The notes: generated by a model not told the origin, from the letters alone. Positions 35,358-46,415 are shown, counted from the first letter of the stretch. The stretch: 64,000 nucleotides of DNA from Streptomyces sp. R44 (GCF_041053105.1 NZ_CP163444.1:1860001-1924000), one strand, 5' to 3'. Made by a program: numbers and translations.

Positions 35358-36818
35358 TCAGCCCTGCTGGGCCGCGGCGGTCTCGCGGACCCGGCGGCGG
35401 ACCAGGAACCAGCCGCCGGTGAGCGCGGCCGCGATGAGCGGCAGACAGTTCACGGTGGTGCGGCCGACGCCGCCGTCCATCCACATCAGGACGAGGACGG
35501 AGGCGAGGAAGCCCAGGGTGATGATCTGGGTGTACGGGGCCCAGGGCAGCCGGTACGCGGGCCGGACGACCTTGCCCTGCTCGGCGCGGCGCACGAAGAG
35601 CAGCGAGCAGACCATGATCATCGCCCAGGTGCCGATGATGCCGATGGAGGCGAAGTTGAGGACGAGCTCGAAGGCCTCGCCCGGCATCAGGAAGTTGAGG
35701 ACGACACCGGCGATGCCGAAGCCCGCGGTGAGCAGGATGCCGCCGTAGGGGACACCGCCCTTGTTCATGACGCCGGTGAACTTGGGCGCGGAGCCGGACA
35801 GCGACATCGAGCGCAGGATGCGGCCGGTGGAGTAGAGGCCCGAGTTGAGGCTGGAGAGCGCGGCGGTGAGGACGACGAGGTTCATCACGCCGGCGGCGCC
35901 GGGGATGCCGAGCTTGTCGAAGACGGTGACGAACGGGCTCTGGTCGCCGGTGTACGCGGTGTACGGGAGGATCAGCGCGAGCAGCACGACCGAGCCGACG
36001 TAGAACAGACCGACGCGCCACATGATCGAGTTGATCGCCTTCGGCATGATCTTCTCGGGGTTCTCGGTCTCACCGGCGGCGACGCCGCACAGCTCGACGG
36101 AGGCGTAGGCGAAGACGACGCCCTGGATGAGCAGCAGCATCGGCATGACGCCGTTGGGGAAGATGCCGCCGTTCTCGGTGATGTTGTGCAGGCCGGGGGT
36201 GTGGCCGCCGACGTCGTGCGAGGTGACGACGAGGAAGATGCCGACGAGCATGAAGGCGACCAGGGCGGCGACCTTGATGATCGCGAACCAGAACTCCATC
36301 TCGCCGAAGTACTTCACGGAGATGAGGTTGGCGGCGAGGACGACCGCGAGGGCGATCAGCGCGAGGACCCACTGCGGGATGTCGCTGAACATGGCCCAGA
36401 AGTGCGCGTAGGTGGCGGCCGCGGTGATGTCGGCGACGGCGGTGGTCGACCAGTTGAGGAAGTAGAGCCAGCCGGCCGTGTAGGCGCCCTTCTCGCCCAT
36501 GAACTCACGGGCGTACGAGACGAAGGCGCCGGAGGACGGGCGGTAGAGCACGAGCTCGCCGAGCGCGCGCACGACGAAGAAGGCGAAGAGGCCGCAGACC
36601 GCGTACGCGATGAAGAGCGACGGTCCGGCGTTGTGCATGCGGCCGCCGGCGCCCAGGAAGAGGCCGGTGCCGATGGCGCCGCCGATGGCGATCATGTTGA
36701 TGTGCCGGGACTTGAGGTCCTTGCGGTATCCGGCGTCGCCTGCGTCGACGTGGGGGGCGGCGGCCGGGTTCGCCGGAGCGGCGGACAGCGGCTCGGCCGC
36801 GGTGACGCGGTCAGTCAT
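35358..36818 (-). CDS. Amino acid permease (APC superfamily)
   Basis: A 486-aa inner membrane transporter with about 12 membrane segments. The N-terminal signature SRHINMIAIGGAIGTGLFLG and the segment SSGAFVSYAREFMGEKGAY identify the amino acid transporter (AAT) group of the APC superfamily, which includes GABA, asparagine, proline and aromatic permeases. Substrate cannot be fixed. I start at MTDRVTAAE (36818), preceded by CACGAAGG; an upstream in-frame extension looks like leader DNA. The 216 bp upstream, to gntR, are relatively AT-rich, with TTTGAGCTAGTTCAGA as a possible operator. Confidence 0.9.
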   Translation of the reverse strand: MTDRVTAAEPLSAAPANPAAAPHVDAGDAGYRKDLKSRHINMIAIGGAIGTGLFLGAGGRMHNAGPSLFIAYAVCGLFAFFVVRALGELVLYRPSSGAFVSYAREFMGEKGAYTAGWLYFLNWSTTAVADITAAATYAHFWAMFSDIPQWVLALIALAVVLAANLISVKYFGEMEFWFAIIKVAALVAFMLVGIFLVVTSHDVGGHTPGLHNITENGGIFPNGVMPMLLLIQGVVFAYASVELCGVAAGETENPEKIMPKAINSIMWRVGLFYVGSVVLLALILPYTAYTGDQSPFVTVFDKLGIPGAAGVMNLVVLTAALSSLNSGLYSTGRILRSMSLSGSAPKFTGVMNKGGVPYGGILLTAGFGIAGVVLNFLMPGEAFELVLNFASIGIIGTWAMIMVCSLLFVRRAEQGKVVRPAYRLPWAPYTQIITLGFLASVLVLMWMDGGVGRTTVNCLPLIAAALTGGWFLVRRRVRETAAAQQG

Positions 36819-37034
36819 GGAGTTGTTCGCCTTCGTGAGGGGGGAGCTGTGCGGGCCCGGCCGTACCTGGCGGGGGGTGTCCCCATGAAGGGGAGGTGTC
36901 CCCGGCACGGCCAGCGGACATCCTCACGGCAACGACGCCGACTGACTGTGGCGCATATCACTGAAAGCCCGTATTTGAGCTAGTTCAGAGCTTTACGGGG
37001 GTCTTACCCGAAAGTAACGGGGGTTTACGGCCAC

Positions 37035-37736
37035 TCACGGCGCGAGGACGTCCAGTTCCTGGAGCGCGCCGACCGCGATCTGACGGGTGAGCTCCTCGGC
37101 GCGGGCCGCGTCCCGCTCCCGTACGGCCTCGGCGACCTGGACGTGGAGGGTGACGGCGGCCGGGTCGGGGTCCTCGAACATCACGTGGTGGTGGGTGCGG
37201 CCGGTGAGGACCTCGGCGACGACGTCGCCGAGGCGGGCGAACATCTCGTTGCCGGAGGCGTTGAGCACGACCCGGTGGAAGGCGATGTCGTGGACGAGGT
37301 ACTCCTCCAGGCGGCGGCCGCGCGAGGTGGCGACCATGCCGAGGGCCTGCTCGGTGAGCTCGCGGCACTGTTCGGGAGTGGCGTTCAGGGCGGCCAGGCC
37401 CGCGGCGACCGGTTCGACGGCCGAGCGGAGCACGGTGAGCGAGCGGAGCTGGCGGGGGCGGTCCGCGCCGGCGAGCCGCCAGCGGATGACCTGGGGGTCG
37501 TACACGTTCCAGCTGGCCGTGGGGAGCACGGTCACGCCGACGCGGCGGCGGGACTCGACGAGGTGCATGGACTCCAGGACCCGGACGACCTCGCGGACGA
37601 CGGTCCGGGAGACGTCGAAGCGCTGGGCGAGCTCGTCGGTGCGCAGCACGGTGCCCGGCGGGTACTCCCCGGCGGTGATCGCGAGGCCCAGGGTGGCCAG
37701 GACGTGTGAGTGGAGCCCCTGAGCCGGTGTCGTCAT
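37035..37736 (-). CDS. gntR: GntR/FadR-family regulator of gluconate genes
   Basis: A 233-aa repressor with an N-terminal winged helix (LATLGLAITAGEYPPGTVLR, then FDVSRTVVREVVRVLES) and a C-terminal FCD ligand-binding domain with His residues in YLVHDIAFHRVV and LTGRTHHHV that usually hold a metal and carboxylate ligand. It diverges from gntK-gntT, the expected target; gluconate or 6-phosphogluconate would relieve repression. ATG 37736 is chosen, as the upstream extension has no family similarity. Two palindromes in the divergent region are candidate operators. Confidence 0.92.
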   Translation of the reverse strand: MTTPAQGLHSHVLATLGLAITAGEYPPGTVLRTDELAQRFDVSRTVVREVVRVLESMHLVESRRRVGVTVLPTASWNVYDPQVIRWRLAGADRPRQLRSLTVLRSAVEPVAAGLAALNATPEQCRELTEQALGMVATSRGRRLEEYLVHDIAFHRVVLNASGNEMFARLGDVVAEVLTGRTHHHVMFEDPDPAAVTLHVQVAEAVRERDAARAEELTRQIAVGALQELDVLAP

Positions 37737-37762
37737 GACGATCAGCCTATGCGCGCGGGCGT

Positions 37763-37798
37763 GTGTGATCACACCCGGGAATGAAAAGTACGACTTTT
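37763..37798. promoter_or_regulatory. Two palindromes in the gntR-gntK divergent region
   Basis: GTGTGATCACAC (37763-37774) is a perfect 12-bp palindrome, and AAAAGT-ACG-ACTTTT (37784-37798) is a perfect inverted repeat, both between gntR and gntK. Either may be the GntR operator. The second includes the AGTACGACT pattern and is in an AT-rich stretch suited to a promoter. Confidence 0.5.
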
Positions 37799-37893
37799 TT
37801 GTCACAGTCTCTTGAATACGTCGTACCCAATGGGTTTCATGAGCGCGACGGATTCACCGAATCGATGTCGAAGAAGACAGCGAGGCACCCCCC

Positions 37894-38418
37894 ATGAGCA
37901 CCACCCCCCTCTCCGCTCCCCCGGTCGTCGTCGTGATGGGCGTCGCCGGGACCGGCAAGACCACCATCGGTCCGCTGGTCGCGGAGGCGCTCGGTCTGCC
38001 GTACGCCGAGGGCGACGACTTCCACCCGGCGGCCAACGTCGCCAAGATGTCGGCCGGCATCCCGCTGGACGACACGGACCGGGGGCCGTGGCTCGACGCC
38101 ATCGGGGAGTGGGCGCACGGCCGGGCCGGGCTCGGCGGGGTCGTGAGCAGCTCCGCGCTCAAGAGGATCTACCGGGACCGGCTGCGTGCCGCCGCGCCCG
38201 GGGTCGTCTTCCTGCATCTGACCGGTGACCGGGAGCTGATCGAGGGCCGGATGGCCGCACGCAAGGGCCATTTCATGCCCACCGCGCTCCTCGACTCCCA
38301 GTTCGCCACCCTGCAGCCCTTGCAGGAGGACGAGGCCGGCGTCGCCGTCGACGTCTCCGGCACCCCGGAGGAGATCACCGCCCGCGCCGTCGCCGCCCTG
38401 CGCGGCCTGGCCGGCTGA
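37894..38418 (+). CDS. gntK: Gluconokinase
   Basis: ATP-dependent phosphorylation of D-gluconate to 6-phosphogluconate, feeding the pentose phosphate pathway. The 174-aa length is standard for the P-loop GntK family. Walker A is GVAGTGKT (16-23); the substrate region reads EGDDFHPAANVAKM, and SSSALKRIYRDRLR and GHFMP are family motifs. GCGAGG lies upstream of ATG 37894. It forms an operon with the permease gene, 58 bp downstream, under probable GntR control. Confidence 0.96.
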   Translation: MSTTPLSAPPVVVVMGVAGTGKTTIGPLVAEALGLPYAEGDDFHPAANVAKMSAGIPLDDTDRGPWLDAIGEWAHGRAGLGGVVSSSALKRIYRDRLRAAAPGVVFLHLTGDRELIEGRMAARKGHFMPTALLDSQFATLQPLQEDEAGVAVDVSGTPEEITARAVAALRGLAG

Positions 38419-38476
38419 TCCTCCCCCGTCACCCCGCACCCCCGTCCCCCTTCCTGCCCGTACGAAGGACACCACC

Positions 38477-39874
38477 GTGACCAGTCTCAGCGTCGAGATC
38501 CTGGCAGCGGACGCCGCCGAACCGATCACCTCGGCAGGCAACGCCCAGCTCGGGATCGCCGTGCTCGCCGGCATCGCCGTCATCGTCCTGCTCATCACCA
38601 AGTTCAAGCTGCACGCGTTCCTGGCGCTGACCATCGGGTCGCTGGCGCTCGGCGCGTTCGCGGGTGCCCCGCTCGCGGACACCATCAAGTCGTTCAGCAC
38701 CGGGCTCGGCAACACCGTGGCCGGTGTGGGCGTGCTCATCGCGCTCGGCGCGATCCTCGGCAAGCTGCTCGCCGACTCCGGCGGCGCCGACCAGATCGTG
38801 GACACCATCCTGGCGAAGACCGGCAAGAAGGCCATGCCGTGGGCGATGGTCCTGATCGCCTCCGTGATCGGTCTGCCGCTCTTCTTCGAGGTCGGCATCG
38901 TGCTGCTGATCCCGGTGGTGCTCATGGTCGCCAAGCGCGGCAACTACTCGCTGATGCGGATCGGCATCCCGGCCCTGGCCGGCCTGTCCGTGATGCACGG
39001 CCTCATCCCGCCGCACCCCGGCCCGCTCGTCGCGATCGACGCGGTCGGCGCCAACCTGGGCGTGACCCTCGCGCTCGGCCTGGTCGTCGCCATCCCCACC
39101 GTGATCATCGCCGGTCCGCTCTTCTCCAAGTACGCCGCGCGCTGGGTGGACATCCAGGCGCCCGAGAAGATGATCCCGACCCGGCCGTCCGAGGACCTGG
39201 AGAAGCGCCCGGGCTTCGGCGCCACCGTCGCGACCATCCTGCTCCCCGTCGTCCTGATGCTGGTCAAGGCGCTCGTCGACATCGTGATCGACGACCCCGA
39301 GAACGGCGTGCAGAAGGTCACCGACGTCATCGGCTCCCCGCTGATCGCCCTGCTCACGGCCGTCATAGTCGGCATGTTCACCCTGGGCCGCGCGGCCGGC
39401 TTCACCAAGGAGCGGCTGAACTCGACCGTCGAGAAGTCCCTCGCTCCGATCGCCGGCATCCTGCTGATCGTCGGCGCGGGCGGCGGCTTCAAGCAGACCC
39501 TGATCGACATCGGCGTCGGCCAGATGATCCTCGACTTCTCGAAGAGCTGGTCGATCCCGGCCCTGCTGCTCGCCTGGCTGATCGCGGTCGCGATCCGGCT
39601 CGCGACCGGCTCGGCCACGGTGGCGACGATCTCGGCGGCCGGCCTGGTGGCCCCGCTCGCCGAGGGCATGTCGACCGGTGAGGTCTCGCTCCTCGTCCTC
39701 GCCATCGGTGCCGGTTCGCTCTTCTTCAGCCACGTCAACGACGCCGGGTTCTGGCTGGTGAAGGAGTACTTCGGCATGAACGTCGGACAGACGATCAAGA
39801 CCTGGTCGGTGATGGAGACGATCATCTCGGTCGTCGGCATCGTGTTCGTGCTGCTGCTGTCGCTGGTGCTGTAG
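38477..39874 (+). CDS. gntT: Gluconate permease (GntP family)
   Basis: A 465-aa proton-coupled gluconate transporter with 12 or more membrane segments. Family motifs include LGAILGKLLADSGGADQI, GLPLFFEVGIVLLIPV, HGLIPPHPGPL and the late SHVNDAGFWLVKEYFGM. The GTG at 38477 has GAAGGAC 8 nt upstream. It follows gntK in the same operon and ends in a strong bidirectional terminator. Symbol gntT or gntP; the family does not distinguish affinity by sequence alone. Confidence 0.94.
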   Translation: MTSLSVEILAADAAEPITSAGNAQLGIAVLAGIAVIVLLITKFKLHAFLALTIGSLALGAFAGAPLADTIKSFSTGLGNTVAGVGVLIALGAILGKLLADSGGADQIVDTILAKTGKKAMPWAMVLIASVIGLPLFFEVGIVLLIPVVLMVAKRGNYSLMRIGIPALAGLSVMHGLIPPHPGPLVAIDAVGANLGVTLALGLVVAIPTVIIAGPLFSKYAARWVDIQAPEKMIPTRPSEDLEKRPGFGATVATILLPVVLMLVKALVDIVIDDPENGVQKVTDVIGSPLIALLTAVIVGMFTLGRAAGFTKERLNSTVEKSLAPIAGILLIVGAGGGFKQTLIDIGVGQMILDFSKSWSIPALLLAWLIAVAIRLATGSATVATISAAGLVAPLAEGMSTGEVSLLVLAIGAGSLFFSHVNDAGFWLVKEYFGMNVGQTIKTWSVMETIISVVGIVFVLLLSLVL

Positions 39875-39888
39875 CCCGTCTCGTACGC

Positions 39889-39922
39889 ACGGAGGGGCCC
39901 CGGATGTCCGGGGCCCCTCCGT
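39889..39922. terminator. Bidirectional terminator after gntT
   Basis: ACGGAGGGGCCCCGGA and TCCGGGGCCCCTCCGT are a perfect 16-bp stem with a TG loop between convergent stops at 39874 and 39928. Confidence 0.9.
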
Positions 39923-39927
39923 CGTGT

Positions 39928-40812
39928 TCAGCCCCGCAGCAGGCCGAGGACCTTGATCCCGAGTTCCAGGGCCTCGCCGGGCGAGTCGACCGACTGCTGC
40001 AGGTCGACGAAGCAGCCGTCGGCGCCGGTGTCCCGGACGCCCGCGAGGACCGTGGCGATCGCGTCGGCCGTGGCGCCGGGGGCGGGGTTGTGGCGGATCT
40101 CCCGGCGCAGCGCCCCCGGGTCCCGGCCCGCCTCCTCGGCCGCGCGCCGGGCCACGTCCCACAGGCCCTCGGCCGCCCCCGGCGGCAGCACGGCGCCGAC
40201 CCAGCCCGCGGCCCGGCGGCCGACCCGGCGCAGCGCGGCCGGGCTGAAGCCGCCGAGGTAGACGGGCGGTCCGGCCGGCTGGACCGGGCGCAGGCCCACG
40301 TACGAGACGGGGATCGTCCAGTGCGGGCCCTCGTGGCCGAACTCCTCCTGGGTCCAGAAGCCGTGGAGGACGTCGAGCAGCTCGTCGAGGAGCGCGCCGC
40401 GCCGGCCGAAGTCGGCGCCGACGGCGGTGTACTCGTCCCGCAGCCAGCCGATGCCGAGACCGACGTCGAGCCGTCCGCCGCTCACCTGGTCGAGCGAGGT
40501 CAGGGAGCGGGCGAGCAGGGCCGGCGGGTACCAGGGGCCGTTGAGGGTGCTCATGCCGAGCCGGGCACGGGAGGTGGCGCCGGCGGCGACGGTGAGCACG
40601 GTCAGCGGGTCGAGGAAGGTCTTGTACTGGTGGGGGTACGGGTTCTCCGGGGTGTGCCCCGGATAGAGGTCACTGGGGGCGACCGGGGTCAGGGCGCGGT
40701 CGCCGACCCAGAACGAGTCGAACCCGGCGTCCTCGGCGTCCCGCGCGAAGGCCGCGATGCGGTCGGCGCGGGCGTGGGTGCCGTACTGGGGCAGTGCGAT
40801 GCCTATCTCCAT
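39928..40812 (-). CDS. F420-type LLM-class oxidoreductase
   Basis: A 294-aa luciferase-like oxidoreductase. The start MEIGIALPQYGTHA and the block SLDQVSGGRLDVGLGIGWLR are typical of the F420-dependent LLM group (TIGR03619-like). The C-terminal domain is short. The substrate is unknown. ATG 40812 has GATGAGGTC immediately upstream. It is a separate unit between gntT and the FAD dehydrogenase; nothing in context suggests a pathway. Confidence 0.86.
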   Translation of the reverse strand: MEIGIALPQYGTHARADRIAAFARDAEDAGFDSFWVGDRALTPVAPSDLYPGHTPENPYPHQYKTFLDPLTVLTVAAGATSRARLGMSTLNGPWYPPALLARSLTSLDQVSGGRLDVGLGIGWLRDEYTAVGADFGRRGALLDELLDVLHGFWTQEEFGHEGPHWTIPVSYVGLRPVQPAGPPVYLGGFSPAALRRVGRRAAGWVGAVLPPGAAEGLWDVARRAAEEAGRDPGALRREIRHNPAPGATADAIATVLAGVRDTGADGCFVDLQQSVDSPGEALELGIKVLGLLRG

Positions 40813-40918
40813 GACCTCATCCTGGGCCGGGGGGCCTCCCGCGACACGAAGGTCTCGGCGTGTGACCCGTACCACAGGACGGGCGTCGGCCCCCGCACCT
40901 CGGGCCGGACGGGGTCCG

Positions 40919-42573
40919 TCAGCTCACCGCCTTCGCCGCCGCCCGGCCCGCCGCGCGGCCCGAGAAGACGCAGCCGCCGAGGAAGGTGCCTTCGAGGGAG
41001 CGGTAGCCGTGGACTCCGCCGCCGCCGAAGCCGGCCGCCTCGCCCGCCGCGTACACGCCCTCCAGGGGCTCGCCGCCCTCCGTCAGGACGCGGGAGTCGA
41101 GGTCGGTCTCCAGGCCGCCGAGGGACTTGCGGGTGAGGATGTTGAGGCGTACGGCGATCAGCGGGCCCGCCTTCGGGTCGAGGATGCGGTGCGGGGACGC
41201 CGTACGGATCAGCTTGTCGCCCAGGTACTTGCGGGCGCCCCGGATCGCCGTGACCTGGAGGTCCTTGGTGAAGGGGTTGGCGATCTCGCGGTCCCGGGCG
41301 GTGATCTCGCGGCGCAGGGGGCCTCGTCGATCAGGGGTTCGTCGGTGAGCGCGTTCATGCCGCGGACGAGGGCGGAGAGGTCGTTCTCGACGACGAAGTC
41401 GACGCCGTGGTCCATGAAGGCCCGCACGGGGGCCGGCACGTCGGCGCGGGCGCGGCCGAGGACGTCGCGGACGGACTTGCCGGTGAGGTCGGGGTTCTGT
41501 TCGGAGCCGGAGAGCGCGAACTCCTTGCCGATGATGCGCTTGTCGAGGACGAACCAGGTGTGGTCGTGGCCGGTCCGCATGATGTGTTCGAGGGTGCCCA
41601 GGGTGTCGAAGCCGGGGAAGAGCGGGACGGGGAGCCGCTTGCCGGTGGCGTCGAGCCAGAGGCTGGACGGGCCGGGCAGGATGCGGATGCCGTGGCGGGC
41701 CCAGATGGGGTTCCAGTTCTCGATGCCCTCGGTGTAGTGCCACATCCGGTCGCGGTTGATGTGGTGGGCACCGGCCTTCTCGGCGATGCCGAGCATCAGT
41801 CCGTCGACGTGGGCGGGGACGCCGGAGAGCAGCTTGGCGGGCGGGGTGCCGAGCCGGGCGGGCCACTGCGCGCGGACGAGGTCGTGGTTGCCGCCGATGC
41901 CGCCGGAGGTGACGATCACGGCCTGGGCCCGCAGTTCGAAGGAGCCCGTGACCTCGCGGCTCGACGCGGTGCCGCGGGCGGCGGTGGAGGGGGCCAGGAT
42001 CTCGCCGGAGACCGTGTCGACGGCTCCGGCCGTGCGGCCGAGGCCGGTGACGCGGTGGCGGAAGCGGAGGTCGACGAGGCCGCGGGCGGCGCCCTCGCGG
42101 ACCTTGCGCTCGAAGGGGGCGACGAGGCCGGGTCCGGTGCCCCAGGTGATGTGGAAGCGGGGTACGGAGTTGCCGTGGCCGTTGGCGTCGTAGCCGCCGC
42201 GCTCGGCCCAGCCGACGACGGGGAAGAAGCGCACCCCGCGCGCGTGGAGCCAGGCGCGCTTCTCTCCGGCGGCGAAGTCCACGTAGGCCTCGGCCCACTT
42301 CCTCGGCCAGTGGTCCTCGGTGCGGTCGAAGCCCGCGGTGCCGAACCAGTCCTGGAGGGCGAGGGCGTGGCTGTCCTTGACGCGCATCCTGCGCTGCTCG
42401 GGCGAGTCGACGAGGAACAGGCCGCCGAAGGACCAGTGGGCCTGGCCGCCGAGGGACTGCTCGGGTTCCTGGTCGAGGAGGATCACGGTGCGGCCGGCGT
42501 CGACCAGCTCGGCGGTGGCGACGAGGCCGGCGAGGCCCGCCCCGATCACGATCACATCAGCGTCGTAGGACAT
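40919..42573 (-). pseudogene. FAD-binding dehydrogenase (KstD/fumarate reductase-like), frameshifted
   Basis: About 551 codons once one base is restored. The N-terminal part starts MSYDADVIVIGAGLAGLVAT (FAD Rossmann motif) and runs to FVVENDLSALVRGMNALTDE; the remainder continues in another frame as REITARDREIANPFTKDLQ through ETDLDSRVLTEGG to the C-terminal FAD motif AAGFGGGGVHGYRSLEG. The switch is at GGGGG, 41317-41321, and adding one base there restores an unbroken protein. The family includes 3-ketosteroid delta-1-dehydrogenase-like enzymes. No other damage is visible, so sequencing error or a very recent mutation is more likely than decay. It diverges from tetR and the hydroxysteroid dehydrogenase gene. 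Confidence 0.88.
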
Positions 42574-42586
42574 GGATCGCATCTTG

Positions 42587-42602
42587 GATACACGGATGTA
42601 TC
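42587..42602. promoter_or_regulatory. Palindrome GATACA-CGGA-TGTATC
   Basis: A 16-bp inverted repeat with perfect 6-bp arms, 13 bp upstream of the FAD dehydrogenase start and 65 bp from the divergent tetR. Size and position fit a TetR-family operator controlling the dehydrogenase gene. Confidence 0.5.
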
Positions 42603-42642
42603 GAGTCAACCGTCCGAGCCCTCCCTCGGCCTTTCCGTTTTC

Positions 42643-44085
<1,443 letters not shown>

Positions 44086-44126
44086 GGCCCGTCCCGTGCC
44101 TCGTGCGGCGGTGATTTCATGGGCGC

Positions 44127-44645
44127 ATGAGCGCTGAAGAGATCGTGGACGTCGTCGACGACAACGACCGGGTGATCGGTCAGGCCCGGCGCGGTGAGGT
44201 GCACGCGCGGGGCCTGACCCATCGCTGCGTCTTCATCCGGGTCCGGGACGCCGAGGGCCGGACCTTCGTCCACCGCAGGACGCCGACGAAGCTGTCGTAC
44301 CCCTCCCTGTACGACATGTTCGTCGGCGGTGTCGTCGGCGCGGGCGAGTCCTACGACGAGGCCGCGCTGCGCGAGGCCGAGGAGGAGCTCGGGGTCTCCG
44401 GACTGCCCCGGCCCGAGCCGGTCCTGACGTTCCTGTTCGACTCGGACGGGGACGGGAAGTGGTGGTCCGCGGTCTACGAGGTCCGCTGCGACCTGCCGGT
44501 CGACCCGCAGGTGGAGGAGGTCGCCTGGCACACCTTCCTGACGGACGGGGAGCTGGAGGAACGTCTCGGCACCTGGGAGTGGGTGCCGGACGGCCTCGCC
44601 GCGTACGAGAGGCTGCGGGCCCGGAGCGGGCACACGGCGGGCTGA
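44127..44645 (+). CDS. Nudix hydrolase (YfcD/IPP isomerase-like)
   Basis: A 172-aa Nudix-fold protein. The Nudix box matches GX5EX7REUXEEXGU in GAGESYDEAALREAEEELGV, with the metal-binding Glu residues intact. The N-terminus EEIVDVVDDNDRVIGQARR resembles the YfcD group, related to isopentenyl-diphosphate isomerase in fold, but the substrate is unknown. ATG 44127 lacks a clear Shine-Dalgarno. Downstream of the SDR gene by 41 bp and upstream of two DUF202 genes. Confidence 0.9.
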   Translation: MSAEEIVDVVDDNDRVIGQARRGEVHARGLTHRCVFIRVRDAEGRTFVHRRTPTKLSYPSLYDMFVGGVVGAGESYDEAALREAEEELGVSGLPRPEPVLTFLFDSDGDGKWWSAVYEVRCDLPVDPQVEEVAWHTFLTDGELEERLGTWEWVPDGLAAYERLRARSGHTAG

Positions 44646-44704
44646 CGGCCCGGCGCGGGAGGCGCTGCCCGGCGGGCCGATCATCCGACCGTTAGGGTGC
44701 ACGC

Positions 44705-45100
44705 GTGAGCGAATTCGTGCAGAGCCTGCGGCTGTGGTTCGCGCCGCAGCGGATCCGGGACGAGGGCGAGACCCCCGACTACCGCTTCTCCCTCGCCAAC
44801 GAGCGGACCTTCCTCGCCTGGATCCGGACCGCGCTCGCCCTCGTCGGCGGTGGCTTCGCCGTCGACCAGTTCCTGCCGGACCTGCGCTGGGGCGTGCGCG
44901 TCGGGCTCGCGCTCGCGCTGCTCGCCGCCGGCGTGCTGTGCGCCCTGCGGGCGGTCAACCACTGGGTGCGCTGCGAGCGGGCGATGCGGCGCGGCGAGGA
45001 CCTTCCCACCTCCCGGTTCCCCGCGGTGCTCAGCCTCGCGGTGGCCGCGGTGGCGCTCGCGATGGTGGTGCTCGTCGTCTTCGGCTGGGCCGGGCGGTGA
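44705..45100 (+). CDS. DUF202 (YidH-like) membrane protein 1
   Basis: A 131-aa integral membrane protein with three hydrophobic segments. The DUF202 signature is ANERTFLAWIRTALALVGGG. Function is unknown in any organism I can recall. GTG 44705 has TAGGGT exactly 6 nt upstream and no Shine-Dalgarno, so it is probably leaderless. Its stop overlaps the next gene as GTGA, and the pair of DUF202 proteins likely acts together. Confidence 0.88.
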   Translation: MSEFVQSLRLWFAPQRIRDEGETPDYRFSLANERTFLAWIRTALALVGGGFAVDQFLPDLRWGVRVGLALALLAAGVLCALRAVNHWVRCERAMRRGEDLPTSRFPAVLSLAVAAVALAMVVLVVFGWAGR

Positions 45101-45414
45101 GCGCGGCCGCCGAGACCCGGGATCCGGGACTCCAGCCGGAGCGGACCCGGCTCGCGTGGCGGCGTACGACCCTGTCGTGCACGGTCGTCGCGGTCCTCGC
45201 CGTGAAGCTGACCGTCAGCGACGAGATCACGGCGAAGGAGCTGACCGGGCTCGCGCTGTCGTCCCTGGTGTGGGTCGCGTTCCTGGCCGTGGCCCACCGG
45301 CGGATCCGTTCCCTGGGCGCGGCCCGGCCGCTCCCGCTCTCCCACCGGGGCGCGCTGCTCGCGGCCCTGTGCACGATCGCGCTCGCCGTCTTCGGCGCGG
45401 CGGTGATCTGGTGA
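45097..45414 (+). CDS. DUF202 membrane protein 2
   Basis: A 105-aa protein with three membrane segments. The diagnostic stretch is PERTRLAWRRTTLSCTVVAV, a divergent DUF202 motif. GTG 45097 overlaps the stop of the first DUF202 gene, indicating translational coupling. The two probably form a hetero-oligomer. Converges on the MDR-family gene with 12 bp between stops. Confidence 0.86.
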   Translation: MSAAAETRDPGLQPERTRLAWRRTTLSCTVVAVLAVKLTVSDEITAKELTGLALSSLVWVAFLAVAHRRIRSLGAARPLPLSHRGALLAALCTIALAVFGAAVIW

Positions 45415-45426
45415 GGCGCGACGGTC

Positions 45427-46356
45427 CTACGGGACGGTCACCACGACCTTGCCGTTGAGGCCGCCCGCCGCGTTGGCGCGCTGGGCCTCGGCCGCCTGTT
45501 CCAGCGGGAACGACCTGGCCACCCGTACGGTGAGGACGCCCGCGTCGGCCAGGTCGGCGAGGGCTGCGAGGTCGGCGGCGTCGGGGCGGGTCCAGAAGTA
45601 GGTGCCGCCGAGGGCGAGGACCTCGCCGTCGGCGATCGACGCCAGGCGGGCGTGCGGGGCGAGGAGCCGGGCGGAGAGCTCCAGGAACGGGCCGCCGATG
45701 GTGTCGAGGACGGCGTCCACGCCCAGCGGGGCGAGGGCGCGGACCTGGTCGGTGAAGGTCTCCTCGTCGTAGCGGACGGGGTCGGCGCCGAGCTCCGCGA
45801 CCCGCTCAAGGCCCGCGTCCCTGGCCGCGCCGATGACCCGGCAGCCGAGGTGGCGGGCGATCTGCACGGCCATCGAGCCGACCCCGCCGGCCGCCGCGTG
45901 GACGAGGACGGTCTCCCCGGGCCGTACCGCGAGGGGCCGGTGGAGCGCCTGGTACGCGGTGAGGCCGGCGAGCGGGAGGGCCGCGGCCTCCTCGAAGTCG
46001 AAGGTGCGGGGCTTGCGGGCGAGGGTGCGGACGGGCGCGGCGACGTACTCGGCGAAGGTGCCGCGCGAGAGGAAGTCCTCGCGGACGTACCCCATGACCT
46101 CGTCGCCCACGGCGAACTCGGGGACGGAGAGGCCGAGCCGCACGACGACACCGGAGACGTCCCAGCCGGGGACGACCGGGAAGACCGCGTCCATCATGCC
46201 GTCGAGGTATCCGGCCTGGCACTTCCAGTCGACCGGGTTGACGGCGGCCGCCCGCACCTCGATCAGGACCGCGTCCGGTCCGATCTTGGGCTCGGGCAGC
46301 TCGCCGTACTCCAGGACCTCGGGGCCGCCGTACCGGCTGTAGCTGATCGCCTTCAT
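45427..46356 (-). CDS. Zinc-free MDR-family NADP-dependent oxidoreductase
   Basis: A 309-aa quinone oxidoreductase/enoyl reductase-like protein. It has the MDR N-terminal domain (VRAAAVNPVDWKCQAGYLD), a nucleotide-binding motif in VHAAAGGVGSMAVQIA, and no catalytic or structural zinc cysteines. It probably reduces quinones or enones with NADPH. ATG 46356 begins MKAISYSRYGGPEVLEY, standard for the family. Next to an NADPH-dependent F420 reductase-like gene, but with a 59-bp gap. Confidence 0.9.
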   Translation of the reverse strand: MKAISYSRYGGPEVLEYGELPEPKIGPDAVLIEVRAAAVNPVDWKCQAGYLDGMMDAVFPVVPGWDVSGVVVRLGLSVPEFAVGDEVMGYVREDFLSRGTFAEYVAAPVRTLARKPRTFDFEEAAALPLAGLTAYQALHRPLAVRPGETVLVHAAAGGVGSMAVQIARHLGCRVIGAARDAGLERVAELGADPVRYDEETFTDQVRALAPLGVDAVLDTIGGPFLELSARLLAPHARLASIADGEVLALGGTYFWTRPDAADLAALADLADAGVLTVRVARSFPLEQAAEAQRANAAGGLNGKVVVTVP

Positions 46357-46415
46357 ACCCCGACCCTCGGTGCGTACGGACCGGCCCGCAAGCCGGGGCG
46401 ACGGTCGCCCCCCCG

